Assembly (NCBI RefSeq): GCF_000003815.2
Contig: NC_049983.1
Span: 6,099,669-6,163,668 of the forward strand
Direction of reading: 5' to 3'
Source of the DNA: Branchiostoma floridae
Taxonomy: Eukaryota > Chordata > Leptocardii > Amphioxiformes > Branchiostomatidae
DNA: 64,000 nucleotides
How positions within the stretch are numbered: position 1 is the first letter of the stretch; each line of letters starts with the position of its first letter. Positions 48,110-59,785 of this stretch are shown here, piece by piece. The translations under genes were made by a program, and so were the position numbers. The notes under the pieces were generated by a model. The model was not told the DNA's origin and searched no databases. It was given only the letters and a program-made list of their open reading frames with translations.

Positions 48110-48196
48110 AGTGCAGGTTAGGTGCAGGTAGACACCAGAAATACCTCCACAGCTCCATTTTTACCTGCACTAACCTGCATATGCAGGAGGTATTTC
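48110..48196 (-). mobile_element. Fragment of a CAGGGCTCGAAATAC element, next to exon 2
   Basis: Ends GGTATTTCGAGCCCTG, one terminus of the family at 15948. It carries inner inverted copies of GTGCAGGT and GAGGTATTTC. It ends 56 bp before the exon 2 acceptor; the other terminus is missing. Confidence 0.6.
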
Positions 48197-48252
48197 GAGC
48201 CCTGATCATGTAAAGAGTTGAAGGTTATAACTCCTGTTGTTCTGTTTTGCAG

Positions 48253-48338
48253 AGTGCCCAGGAGGAGCAGACAACCCCTGTAGCAGCCATGGAGCCTGTG
48301 CAGGGGGCATCCAAGGGAACGGGACATGCACATGCGAG
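48253..48338 (+). CDS. stab: Stabilin-like receptor, exon 2 (EGF-like module)
   Basis: The acceptor is CTGTTTTGCAG|AG. The leading AG completes a Glu codon with the G left by exon 1, and 28 codons follow, ending at donor GAG|GTCAGT (phase 0). Residues 130-158 begin [19 protein letters not shown] and carry five of the six EGF cysteines (131, 139, 145, 155, 157); the sixth is in exon 3. N152-G-T is a possible N-glycosylation site. CPGG followed by PCSxHGxC directly after a CCPGxWGPDC head is the order seen in stabilins. The intron before it is 34,346 bp and full of repeats. The reading frame and both splice sites agree, so I am confident that this exon is real. Confidence 0.83.
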
Positions 48339-48590
48339 GTCAGTCATGGACGAAATACTCCTGCACTGATTTCTACATTTACGTTAGAAGTAAAAAACAC
48401 CGGAGTATCTTGATCTGATGCATTGGGATGATGCCATCTCCATTTCTATAGACTTTGGCCACAGCAGGACACTATTGTCAGAAGTGGAGTGTGTACAACT
48501 CCCATACTACTTCTACTACCTCTCATAAGTGCTACATGTATGTGCTATCAAAGTAGAGAAAGTAGTATGTACCATTTATTTCTTTGGTAG

Positions 48591-48799
48591 AGGCCTGTCT
48601 CTATGACCCATCTCTCTGTCCTGAGATGGAAATTTGTTTGTTGGGACAGAAAAAGAAAATCACCCCAGCCATCCCCAAAAATCTTAACTTCATGACATGA
48701 AACTTAAAAAGACATGCTGAACAAGGAAAATCAACAACATGCATGGGCTCCCAAACAATGAGAGGGATGGAAGAAAATTCAAAGTTGGAGACAGCCCTA
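48591..48799. mobile_element. GGCTGTCTCCAG-type element, older copy
   Basis: Related along its length to 63766-63982 (GATGGAAATTTGTTTG, TTCATGACATGAAA, AACAAGGAAAA, TTGGAGACAGCCC). The left end has decayed to GGCCTGTCTCTATG. Confidence 0.65.
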
Positions 48800-49369
48800 T
48801 TGAACTTGCAACCCTCTACTCTAGATACAAAGCAAGCACTCTACCAAAGTACCATTGAGCTATTGCGGTCCACTTTTAACATTGCATAATAATACAGATT
48901 ACATTGATTTGATTGGTTTTCAAATGATGCTACCATTAGTTTTACAGCTAGTGGTAATGTCCTATACAAAATGGACAGAATGTTGCATATTAATAACACT
49001 GCTCCAGTCAGTCAGTCAGGGCCTAATGTGATTGCAGCAAAGCCTGGCCATAAAAGTAATGATAGGGTCATTTAGAAACCAATCAGAATCTGGCTCTATA
49101 CATTTGTAGATGGAGGTAGTATCAGTAATCAGTACACAATAGGTTCTGTGAGAAAATTCTGCACTGTTGATAGAATTGCACGAAAAGTCTTTGCAATGAA
49201 GTTTCCTGCTACAAAATTATGGTTCCATTGGCAGAAGACACAATTTGGTGATAATAGAGTTAGGTGGTGAGAGGTAGAGAAAATAACTCACACTATATAT
49301 CTTTGGTGAAAAGACATTTTGTTTATCGTATTAGGTGGTACAGACAGTCATCATGCCCCTATAGTATAG

Positions 49370-49860
49370 GCTATGTAGGGTCGTGACGTACAATTTTTGA
49401 TTCATAACTAATAGGTTCTTGGTTCGAATCCCTTGATGTGCCACCCTTAGGAAGAACACTTAACATGACTTTCCTCACTTCACACAGGTGAAAATGAGTA
49501 GACGTATACCTAGCTTCAGTTAAGGCTGTCCCTCGGATAGAACGTTAATTGGAGGTCCTGTGTTTGAGGAGAGCCACACCTTGAGAACACACTGCACTTA
49601 CGGAAAAGAGTAGTGGTCTTTCCCGGTGTGAGTGGTTCAAAACCTACAGTCCTTTGGCCGCACAAGGGGCAATTGCTGTCGTATTGAGGTCACATGAGTT
49701 ATTGCCGAATGGCAGCTTGCTCCAGACCCTGCGACAGTCATATTGAGGTCATCTGAGGTAGCGCCAAATGGCACCTTGCTTCAGACCCTTACGTTTTAGC
49801 CCCACCTACTGTAAGCTCCTCACAATTCAGCCCCTTGGTCTGAACAGAGTGTAGTTGGCC
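49370..49860 (+). mobile_element. tRNA-derived SINE-like element
   Basis: A pol III box B (GGTTCGAATCC, 49421-49431) is followed by a body with CACAGGTGAAAATGAGTA, TGTCCCTCGGATAGAACGTT and AGAGCCACACCTTGAGAACA. Box A is not convincing. The 3' part has a tandem duplication of about 62 bp (49677-49790, TATTGAGGTCA, AATGGCA(G/C)CTTGCT, CAGACCCT). It has a different body from the other SINEs. It is not a tRNA gene because no cloverleaf fits. Confidence 0.6.
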
Positions 49861-50189
49861 CACCCAATAACAATTGCTATAACAGTAACAATACACCACT
49901 AGTGTGGTGAAAGGCCTTGACATTGTTTAGAAGAAAGATTAGCCAAATTTTCAATTAACTCCCAGAGATGACATTAAAAGCAGCAGTAGCCACAGCGTAT
50001 AAAGTTATATATAGACGACCATATAGAGAGATTTGTGAGGAGACCTTTATTACTAGATGGTGGACGTGAATATTGCATATGAGCTATCTGTCTTCATGGT
50101 GCTCCAGACACCGGCCGGGGTTATGGTAAATTGTAACGTGAAACGAAGCTGAAAGGGAAGGTATGAATCACAGAGTTGTTGCGTATTCC

Positions 50190-51400
50190 GTGTCATAAAT
50201 TTTAGCAGGAGGACCAGAAAAGTTGTCAATCCCCTAAGACTTTGGAGCATAAACTGAACTTCAGCAAAAAGTATTTATGGTATTCCAAGGGATAGATTTA
50301 GGAAAGAAGGACTAGCAAAGATGTAAATTCCCCATGAATTTGAAAGGTAAATTGAACTTCAGCAAAGAAGTATTTATCGTGTTCCATGGCATAAATTTTA
50401 GGAGGAGGACCAGCAAAGTTGTCAATCCCAAAGACTTTGAAGTGTAAACTGAACTTCAATTTCAAAGAAGAAGCATTTATGGTTTTCCATGGCATGAATC
50501 ATACAGAGGGAGTGGCAAAGTTGTAGATTCCCCAAGACTTTGAACTGTAAATTTAACTTCAGCAAAGAAGTATTTTTGGTATTCCATGGTAGAAATTTTA
50601 ACAGAGTTGTCAATACCTCAAGATTTTGAAGTGTACACTGAACTTTAGCAAAGAAGTGTTTATGGTGTTCTATTGCTTAAATCATCATAAGGGAGTGGCA
50701 AAGTTGTAAATTCACAAAGACTTTGAAGTGTAGACTGAACTTCAGCAAAGAAGTTTATGGTGTTCCATGGCATAAATTTTTGGCAGGAGGATTAGCAAAG
50801 TTGTCAATCCCTCTAGACTTTAACTTGAGTTCAGCAAAGGAGTATTTATGGTACTCTATTGCGTAAAACATAGTAAGGGAGTATCAAAGTGGTAAATTCT
50901 GTAAGACTTTGAAATGTAAACTTAAGTTGAGTAAAGAAGTATTTATGGTATTTTATAGCGTTAATCATAAATCAGAAGGGATGGGGAAAATTGTAAATTC
51001 CCCAAGACTTTCAAGTATAAAGTTAAGTTCAGCAAAGAAGTATTTATGGTTTTCCAAGGGATCCGATAAATTTTAGCAGGAGGACTAGAAAAGTTGTCAT
51101 TCTGCAAAGACTTTGAAGTGTAACTAAACTGAACTTCAGCAAAGAAGTGTATGGTGTTCCATCGCATAAATCATCAGAAGGAGTGGCAAAGATGTAAATT
51201 CCCCAGGACTTTGAAGTATAAACTTAACTTCAGCGAAATGTATTTATGGTTTTCCATGGCATGAATAATAGGAAGGGAGTGGCAAAGTTGTAAATTCTCC
51301 AAGACTTTGTAGTATAAACTTAAGTCCTGCAAAATAGTATTGATGGATTTCCATGGCATAACTCATAGGAATTGAGTTGGACAGTTGTGAATTCCAAAGA
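50190..51400. repeat. Degenerate tandem array of about 95 bp, 12 copies
   Basis: The word ACTGAACTTCAGCAAAGAAG and variants recur near 50256, 50349, 50447, 50552, 50637, 50733, 50828, 50920, 51018, 51126, 51221 and 51315, each followed by TATTTATGGT, CCATGGCATAAAT and AGCAAAGTTGT. Copies differ by 10-25%. A thirteenth copy lies after the insertion (52015-52100). Confidence 0.85.
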
Positions 51401-51456
51401 CGTTGGAGGGCCTCTTAGCTTTACCACCACAGAGAGTAAAATAAAGTACACACACA

Positions 51457-51658
51457 GGACATGTCCTCAGAATGCCTTTTGAAAGACTTGCTAAACTAGT
51501 GCTAAACTGGCAACTTGACAAAGGGAAAGGAAAGTGAGGAAAGACCAAAACTAACTTGGAGACATATGCCACAAAGGGAATTCAACCAACTCGCGGTAAG
51601 CCTGAAGGAAGTGGAAATTCTGGCCCAAAACCACCCTAAGTGGAGAAGACTTACCTAA
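51457..51658 (+). pseudogene. LINE ORF2 C-terminal fragment, broken
   Basis: Starts in a frame reading GHVLRMPFERLAKLVLNWQ, reaches a TGA near 51535, and continues one frame over as RPKLTWR, then SLKEVE, LAQNHPKWRRLT and a stop at 51658. GHVLRM, RPKLTWR and a final W-R near the stop are typical of the end of non-LTR retrotransposon ORF2 proteins. It has at least one stop and one frameshift, with no upstream reverse transcriptase. It is a 5'-truncated, dead copy of uncertain clade. Confidence 0.75.
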
Positions 51659-51683
51659 TAATCCACTAGAGACACAGGAGGAT

Positions 51684-52010
51684 CTAAAGCTAATGGCACA
51701 ACCCGCCGTACGTGCGATTTGTCCGTACGTCTTTTTGGGGAGGCCACGTCCGCCACGTATTTCTGAAAACGTTCAGGCTGTACAGGGCAGGCGCGTCTCC
51801 CGTACTGACACGTACAGGGGGCGAATCTGCAACCTGATGGCACACAAAGTTTTGCCTGCACGTAAAGGTCTATGACGTGTCTGCGTCGGATTCCCTACGA
51901 GTTCATACTGAGGCGGTAATTACCACTTACGGATCCCAAAAGATTGCCCACGTTTTGCACGTAGACCGCACGTATTTTGCACGTACTGCGGGTTGTGCCC
52001 TTAGCTTAGG
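51684..52010. mobile_element. ACGT-rich inverted-repeat element
   Basis: The left end GCTAATGGCACAACCCGC then CGTACGTGC pairs with the right end GCACGTACTGCGGGTTGTGC then CCTTAGC. ACGTA, CGTACG and related words are common throughout, unlike the A/T-rich surroundings. It is about 327 bp and non-coding. It lies 25 bp after the LINE stop codon. Confidence 0.8.
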
Positions 52011-52014
52011 TCCT

Positions 52015-52100
52015 AGTACTTTGAAGGATAGACACTCAGTTCAGCAAAGGAGTGTACATGGGTAATGTATCTTATGTCATATATCATAGCAAAGTTGCAA
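52015..52100. repeat. Detached last unit of the 95-bp array
   Basis: ACTTTGAAGGATAGACACTC, AGTTCAGCAAAGGAG, then CATATATCATAGCAAAGTTG matches the unit of 50190-51400. Confidence 0.65.
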
Positions 52101-53002
52101 TGTTGCTTGTACAAAACTTGTTATGTATAAAGCCTGTTGAAAATGCAGCAACTTAGTTGCTCGACAAATTTAAAGAGCAGTTCAACTTTTTTCCTTTTAA
52201 TGTGTGATTTTGTAAAGACCCCTCTTCTACTGAAGTTGGGATGGTTTACTTTGGAGTGTGCTGAACTAACAGTGTTTCCTTTGAGGCTCTCTTCCAAACT
52301 TTAAATGTAGCACAGCCACAGTATGTGTTTCGGTCCATCAATATAGCTGTATAATTGTGAGGGACCCAGGTGGGCTTGTCTGTTGCTCTGCCACAAAAGA
52401 ATTGTCTCATTCCATGTAGGAGACAGGGTAATGGCAAGGATATGTAAAGCTAACTAAGGGGGAATGAGACAGCAAGCTCAAAGACGAGAGACGACCCACT
52501 ATCTCCACATGTGGCGCCAGCCCTGTTTTAAAAGTCCACTCAGTCTTGTCTTTGATGTGGGAGAGACGTACCCTGAACTTGACTCAGACATTGTCTCTGC
52601 ATCATGCATACACAGCTGTTCCTTTGCTACATGGAGTTTTAAAGATTTTGAAGGCACTCAAAGTTAGTTATTAGCCTAAAGGCTCTTGGCAACTTGAAGG
52701 AGAAAACTTCTGGGAGCATGATGGAACGTGTAAAGGTAATGGAGTCGATACTGGCCGACTTTTCCGTTCCGCTCTGTTGGTCAGAGATGTTACTACTGAT
52801 TGCTACGGCTCATTGCAGTTATGGCTGTCTGCCATTCCCTCATACATTGAGATGCAGTAAACTCAACCAAGATGAATGGACACTTGTACTTACTTTGATC
52901 ATGTCTATTCATACTTACATGCTTGTTAGAGGGTTGTGCTCTGAGTAAGATCAACTACCATTCTTAGTACCAAAGGGTAAAGACAAAAATGTTGTTGCTG
53001 CA

Positions 53003-53290
53003 TACTGTAATTGTAAATGCCTTTAGTTTGCAGTGATTTTTATTTCATGTAATAAAAAAAAAATGGAGTGTTCTTGGTGGTATTAAGTTTGTGGTAGCGC
53101 TTTAGGATATTTTACAGAAATAGAAACAACATAGTCTATGTAACGCAAACTTTGCTGTCCAGGGCTGTAACTGGCGGCGGATGTTGGGCGGCTGCTATAA
53201 GCGAGATTTAATCAGGCTAGAAACAACAGTTTTAAGTAGTGAAATGGGCATCACGAAAACATAAAACCATTGCATTAATTTTAAGACTTC
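53003..53290 (+). mobile_element. TACTGTAAATGC element, copy 8, split by an insertion
   Basis: The left part is 53003-53120 and the right part about 53229-53290 (GTTTTAAGTAGTGAA, AACATAAAACCATTGC). An 86-bp insert flanked by an 11-bp duplication lies between. The right terminus is decayed. Confidence 0.65.
53132..53217 (+). mobile_element. Short dispersed element, copy 2, with 11-bp duplication
   Basis: An 86-bp insert within copy 8 of the TACTGTAAATGC family. TAGAAACAACA stands exactly on both sides (53121-53131 and 53218-53228). The lack of terminal inverted repeats and the differing lengths of flanking duplications (11 here, about 7 at 47133) suggest insertion of a small RNA copy by a LINE, but the source RNA is not identified. 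Confidence 0.65.
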
Positions 53291-53655
53291 TTGTAACTTC
53301 TTGTATTAAATCTCTGGACAAGTTATTGTGGTCGAGAGAAGACAACCTAATGGCAGTTTAGGAAACACATAATCATACATTCAATTAATTGGATGAAGTT
53401 ATCTTGGTCTTTTATAATGTCATCATGCATTCTACATGCTTTTATTTACAGTCATGTATATTGGTTATCTCAAAGTTACAGGGCGTAATGGAAAGAAAAC
53501 CATTTCTGCACAAGCCACTGAACAGAAACGAACAGTTTGCCTAGAGCTGTTAGCAGTCCCGTACACTTGCATGATCTTTCCTAGTCCCTCTATCTATCAG
53601 GCATTTAAAATGCCATTACTGATTGTGCTGATAGAATACTCTGACTTCTTTGAAG

Positions 53656-53867
53656 TACTGTAAATCCATTTAAGTTCGCGGGGATTTAATTTCGCGGTAG
53701 CAGGAAAAGGGACTTTTCGCGGTGGTTTTATTTTCGCGGTAACACCATAGACTGCAGTCTAATACCATAATAGAAAAATGTTTGCGGTGGTTTTAAGTTC
53801 GCGGTGAAGTGGTCACCGCGAAAACCGTGAACATTAGTCCACTGCAAACATTTCTGCATTTACAGTA
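53656..53867 (+). mobile_element. TACTGTAAATGC element, copy 9
   Basis: A well preserved copy: TACTGTAAATCCATTTAAGT to TTTCTGCATTTACAGTA, with palindromic inner arms (GTGGTCACCGCGAAAACCG). Confidence 0.88.
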
Positions 53868-54208
53868 TGTTGAAAATGTGTAGGAATGGAATAGTCAGTG
53901 GGTGTATAAATTACATGCATTAAGGAGTTAATAGGGGTTTTTGCATGCATCTAATTCAGTAGAGCAGGTCAATTAATGTGGATAACTGCCCTTTGTAGCA
54001 TTACGAGTTAATGATGGATTGTTCGAAATCTATGGGATTAAGTCCCGACCCACTTATAAAACTGTCTGTCTTTCAAATGCCAACAAAGACTGGGAAATTA
54101 GAGTATAATCATGGCATAATTATAAGTTTAATGGGATTGGGAGAGGGATAAGGAAATGTTTGAGCACTGTTACAAATACAAGGTAAAGTGGTGTGTTTGG
54201 CATTACTG

Positions 54209-54304
54209 TAGCCTAGTATCCAGTCATATTATATCTTCTCCATTTGTATCTAGAGGGCAGAAGAGATTCAAAGCTCTAGTCTAGCATGGCTGGATACCAG
54301 GCTA
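54209..54304. mobile_element. Family A element
   Basis: TAGCCTAGTATCCAG at the left and CTGGATACCAGGCTA at the right; 96 bp, with an inner GAAGAGATTC as in the copy at 12011. No clear target duplication. Confidence 0.75.
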
Positions 54305-56399
54305 GCAACACAGTCATAAATTGATAGGTGACATCATATTATAGATGAATCAAGAATTCCTGGCAAGTTTATTTATAAAACCATTTATTTAAGTGCCTGG
54401 GGTGCCATTTAAGGCCCCAGTGCACTGAAAGTGCATGTTCTGGCTTGGTGAGTTTTATAGTGCCTAGAATGCTAATTTGTAGTAAAAGCTGTACCAATTT
54501 GAATTTTATTTTCTTGCCTGTTGGAATTTCGTCAGGGAATTCTGTTTAGACAAATTTGATAGATTTTTCAGTATTTGTTGGATTTCTAGGAAAATTTGTA
54601 AAAAGGAAAAGTTGATTTTAAAATACCAATACCTCACTGTAAGGAAAATGCCAAACTGTTATCAGGTTCTAGAAGGTACTTCAACAATGTAGAAATACAA
54701 AATCTGTTGTAAAGTTTGTTCCTTTGTTTCCTTGAACTTTATTGAGCATCCCTTAATCTTTCCAAAACCCCGCAAGTTTTGATCAATTAGAATTTTCAAT
54801 CACTGTCACTACCCTGCTACCCTCAGTCTCTATGGTGTCATACAGTCATTGGCTCCCTAGGTTTGAATCTGAAAGCTCTACTCAGCAGTTGAGCGGAGAC
54901 AAATAGCACATCATATGTCTCCCGAATGGATGCAAGCTGACAAATGGGACAATATACTTTCGTGTGAACAGATTAATTTCATATTGATTTGTGGGGGTTT
55001 CGTCTAATTGATGTCCAAATCTGGGGAACACTTGGGACTCGCTGGCTGCCATGCTTGACCTGTCTATATGATTAATTCCTGCAGACATACCACTGATGTG
55101 CAAAAATTTGGCATGTTTACAGCTGGTGTTTCTTCATAAGAACATGATTTTCAAAGATGATAGGGAGTAGAACTTTTTTGGTGATATGTAATATTTGACA
55201 ATGCAAATTTGAATATGACATGATTCGTGCTATGATGACACTGATTTGCAAGAATTTACAGCTAGTATTTCTGCATAAAAACATTTTCCTAAAAGATTGG
55301 TGTTGGGGGTGGGGGGCGACATGACATATTTGAACATGCAAATTTACATCTGACTATATGCAAATTGTCTGTAGTCTGTAGTTCGGCATTTTGATGAACC
55401 AATAGAAAATATTTCAATATACTTGTAAATTGATTTCAACAAAAAAGATTGAGTCTGAAATTTTGTACCGGACTATGTTGTGTTGTTACTTCTGGGAACA
55501 TGTCAATGAGTATGTAAAATATGTTACTTGTTAGCCCATTGAAATCAAAATGCAGGTATTTCGTTAAAATTGCTAAGAATGTCAGGTACAGGGTGATTCA
55601 TTTCTACATTGTCCACCATTCCAAAGGATGATACTGTAAAAATGCCAGAACAAATTTTATGATCATTGATTTTTGTGCACTTTGAAATTGCTATACCCTC
55701 ATCCTTATGACTTGTCATGTTATCTGCTCCCATTGAAATACAATACAGCTATAATTTATTCTCCGTATGAGTCCTACATTTGTGCGATGGCCTACTTTTT
55801 CCGGTAATTTGTAACTGTGAATCGATTGATCTATGATTGTGATTAATTTCATACATGATATGTTCGAGGAAAATACCTGTTTTATTATACTATTATCAGG
55901 CAAGTTCTTTTTAGGCGACCTCCCCTTTGCTATTGGGATGTGACCATGTTCAATTGTTGCAACGAATGTTACTAAAACTACAAGGCAAATGTCCTTGAAT
56001 TTTACATATTTAGTTTACAGAATGGTAATATTGAGTTACATTGGGTAAATCAGGGTGGTTCAATGTTGCAGAACACCATATCCCGTTCTAAAGCCCTTTC
56101 TATTAAAAACATTTTCTTTTGAGCCCAGATTGAAAATTACAACATGCTATGGAATGAATGGTTTTATAACACCCAATTCTAAATGGACCGTGAATGCCTA
56201 TAGGCCAAGTGTCGGTATCTCCTCTTTCTTTTACTTTCTTTAAATCCCGGCTGATGTTCCTTCCATTAGGGACGGATTTAAGGGTTCTCCTTTTTTTATT
56301 GATTCTTTTTAAATTGGCTTTTGATGTGAAGGAATATCTAGGACACTGCTACATGTGTAATGGTCACTTATCTGTGTAGGGAAGAAATGAAGCATGGAT

Positions 56400-57325
56400 C
56401 TTTCCTTGGTGCTGATTGGCCTTCAAGAGTTCTGCTGTTGAAGGGACTCAATGGAAGGTTTTGGGGGGAGGGGGGCAAAACTAAGAAAAGTCCGGAAAGG
56501 AAAAAAAAACTTCATATCATCAGTATACAAGGTTACCTTTCAGTATATTTACTCTTACTATAACAATACATTATGTCTTTCCTTAGTGCTGATTGGCCTT
56601 CCAGAGTTCTGCTGTTGAAGAAACTCAGTGTTAGGTTTTGGGGGGAGGTGGGCAAAACTAGAATATTCTGAAAAGGAAAATATTCAGATCATCAGTATAC
56701 AAGATTACATTTTAGCATATTTATGCTTATGGATACACAGCATGTTGTCTGTCCTTGGTGCTGATTTGCCCTCCATTGCTTGTTGTTAAATGTTCACTCA
56801 ATCTAAAGTTTGGGGGACATGTTATCAATATTCAAAGTTATGTTTTAGCACATGTACACTTATTATTACAAAGTTTGATGACTCTCCTTGGTGCTGACTG
56901 GCCTTCCATTGCCTTACTTTAAATATGTATTGAATTTCATGTTATCAATATTCAAAGTTATGTTTCAGCACATTTACAATTGTTATCATGATGCATGGTA
57001 TCTCTCCTTGGTGCTGATTGGCCCTCCATTGCTTGTTAAAAGTTCATTCAATTTAAAGTTTGGGAGACATGTTTTTAATATTCAAAGTTATGTTTAAGCT
57101 CATTCACCCTAAATATAATTACATTACATGATGTCTCTCCTGGGTGCTGATTGGCCTTCCAGAGCACTGGTGCTGAAGGGAGTCAATGTAGGGTTTCGGG
57201 AGGATAATTGAAACATCTGGATGGTAAAATCTTCATGTCTTAAAAGTTTGAAGTTACATTTCAGCTATTTGCATTCAATATTTGCAAGGCATGATATCTC
57301 TCCTTGGTGCTGATTGGCCATTCAC
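56400..57325. repeat. Tandem array carrying CCAAT boxes, seven copies
   Basis: CTCCTTGGTGCTGATTGGCC or a close form recurs near 56400, 56576, 56752, 56883, 57001, 57135 and 57297 (spacing about 118-177 bp). Between them are AGAGTTCTGCTGTTGAAG, GGTTTTGGGGGGAGG and CAAAGTTATGTTT pieces. Five of the seven copies keep ATTGG, whose reverse complement GGCCAATCAGC is a strong NF-Y type site. Confidence 0.85.
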
Positions 57326-57925
57326 AGCTTCACTGTAATAACATCATGATTAAGACCAGCTCAGTTGCTCACTATGAGTGACAACTAACTGATCCAGGAG
57401 GCAAAGCAGGGGTGAAACTCCCTACCCCATTTCAGGCGGAATGGTTTGATCCGCTCACACTGGGAAGGTCCCCTACTCTTTTCGATAAGTGTGGCACTTT
57501 CCTTGAAAGCTTTCCTATCTTCAATGCACACCTAAGCAACATTTTATCTGGAACTATCCAAATCAAGCTTTAGCATTCTCTGCCAGCAGTATAACCTATT
57601 GTTCTTAATTCCTTCATTTGTCAGAGCTCCAGTCACTGGACATCTTAATGCCAATAGGGAGTAATGATATAAATATTTAAGTCGGAGAAAATCGTTACAT
57701 GGCTGTAAGGTTACCTGTTCCAACTTTGACTACCATTTGATGAGTTTGTTTTTGGCAGAGGAGTTACTATCGGAGTAGACTACTGATCAGTGTTCAATGC
57801 TACTCTGATAACTTCATAATGTGAAAAGACATTTGACAAATACCTCAGTGTAAAGGGCAGTGCCTATCTTGGTTTCTATAGCCCTTGAGCCACACAGATG
57901 TGCACGGGCTAAAGGATAATTCTAA

Positions 57926-58079
57926 CAGTGTTCTCACCAGGATTTTTCTACAGCTAAGGTGCATCTAGTGTAAGGACCAAAATCACAGCATAGGATTAGG
58001 ACCTTCAAATTACAGCACAGGGCATCCAAATCACAGCGTAGGGGGCCCTCTATGCTGAAATGGCCTGGCGAAAACACTG
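57926..58079. mobile_element. CAGTGTTCTCRCCAGG element, copy 1
   Basis: Starts CAGTGTTCTCACCAGG and ends CCTGGCGAAAACACTG. The interior repeats ATCACAGCATAGG-like words. CAGTGTT ends suggest hAT, but no exact 8-bp duplication is seen. Confidence 0.7.
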
Positions 58080-58959
58080 GTCTAATGTGGTGTATGTTGA
58101 AATGTCATGCATGTTGAAACATGGAAAGTGCTCTTTCCCATACCATAGATATTCATCATGACATGAGAAAGCAATTGTGCAATTGTGCCATTTTCATTTT
58201 CAAACTCTTTGGTATGGCTTTGCTGAGGCTCAAACCTGCCTATGACTTGCTGCAGGCGAACAATCTACTTACTTGGCCATTGCCTAGCTACGAGTGATCA
58301 TTTAACTTGCATATAACATATCCCCCTTGTAGAAACTTATGTAGGGCATTTGTTTCTGTTAGCCCGGGTTGCATGCTACTTATATGTTGCTCCCATAGCC
58401 TACTTCTAACCCCCCTTTACCCTTATTGGTACAGAGATGTATAGGAGTCCCAGTAAAGTGATAAGTATGACACCCAGGCTTGAACTGTGTACTCCTCAAG
58501 AAAACTTTGAGACTCAATAAGACTAGCTCAGGTGGTGATACTTAACTGAACACTCCCAAATGTTGCCTACCATACATACTCTCTGTCTGAGTCTTGGAGC
58601 TATCTACAAAATCTTCACAAGGCTTAAGTACGCTTAATTGCTTTCTACCAACGCAGACTGATTTACCGGTGCCTGTAGGTCTTGCGGAAGCCTGAGTACC
58701 TCCTCGTTTCTAAAATATGCCAAGTGCGGAGCGTTATCGTTAAGCGCGTCGGCGCTCTAACCTGGTTAATCAGGTCGAAAGAAGATTAATGATGTGCTGT
58801 TATGAAAGAGCGTTGATTGTATCTGGGCTGTGAAATGGCTGGTTATTTGTCACCAATGACACGCCATTCAACAGAAGTACATTTGTATGGGGCGCTGGCG
58901 TCGGCCATAGATTACATGTTCCAAAGGTTCGGGCTGGTGGACATTTCTTAAAAGTATTG

Positions 58960-59650
58960 CTGATGATGCTGCCAACTGTTAGAAGGGTTATCTGTTGTGG
59001 AAAGTGTATAGAGCGACCTTAAACAGATGATACCATCAGCAATACCCTAGCGCATTATTACCTTGGCACAATGGCATGCTCAGGCCAAGAAAGCTTATTA
59101 CCATGCAGGAGAAGTTCCAAACTTGAAGTACTGTATTTCCAGAGAAATGTTTATAATCTGGCTCAAACTGATAGAAAAACAAGGTCATCTGTTGCAAGAA
59201 AAGTAGAGTGACCGTAAACAGATGATACCGTCGGCATTTTACCCGGGACAGTATTACCTTGGCACAATGGCTTGCCCAGGCCAAGACTGCTTATTACCAT
59301 GCAGGAGAAGTCCCATACTTGAAGTACCGTTTTTCCAGAGAAATGTTTATAAACCGGCTCTAACAGATAGAAAAACAAGCACCTGACTGATATTTTGTCT
59401 GTTGCTAGAAAAGTGGAGTGACCTGAAAGAAATGGCACTTTTATACTTTTAGTATTACCCTCATACAGCAATTATATACTAATACATTGGCACATGGTAT
59501 GACAAGGACAAGAATTTCAAAGTATATTACCATGCAGGAAAAGTCCCAAACTTGGAGCACCATGTTTGCAGAGTAATTTGTATAATCTATCTCTCTAACT
59601 GATGGAAAAGCAAGCAGTTTCAGATATATTTGATCATGCTGCATATAGCT
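58960..59650. repeat. Three-copy tandem repeat of about 200 bp
   Basis: AAACAGATGATACCRTCRGC (59018, 59214), TTGGCACAATGGC, TTATTACCATGCAGGAGAAG and CCAGAGAAATGTTTATAA recur in order three times, the third copy more diverged. The array ends about 130 bp before exon 3. Confidence 0.8.
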
Positions 59651-59785
59651 AAAAGAGACTACGTTAGAGGAAAGCGTTGGATACTATTGCTGTAGATAAA
59701 AGAAGTGACATGTATATAATGTTACATGATTGCGTACATGTACAAAACGAATGTCTCACAATCAATCTTTTCTCGTATTTTCCAG

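Larger units (their letters stand above)
13907..48252 (+). other. Intron 1 (34,346 bp)
   Basis: Bounded by donor GTTTGT and acceptor TTTTGCAG; phase 1. The recognised repeats inside are listed separately. In the remaining stretches (13907-14861, 16441-18446, 24000-25100, 26330-29450, 33280-34170, 34560-36288, 36480-37360 and 43860-44930) I see no exon-like, RNA-gene or element structure beyond simple A/T-rich sequence and scattered short palindromes. No gene on the other strand is supported. Confidence 0.8.
48339..59785 (+). other. Intron 2 (11,447 bp)
   Basis: Donor GTCAGT, acceptor TTTTCCAG; phase 0. Contains hAT-like elements, a tRNA-derived SINE, a 95-bp tandem array, a LINE end, an ACGT-rich element, two TACTGTAAATGC elements and two further tandem arrays. 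In 48800-49370, 52110-53000, 54310-56400 and 58090-58950 I see nothing assignable. Confidence 0.8.

Noticed and set aside
49421-49431. A possible tRNA gene suggested by GGTTCGAATCC
   Set aside because: Only box B is convincing; the context is a SINE body.
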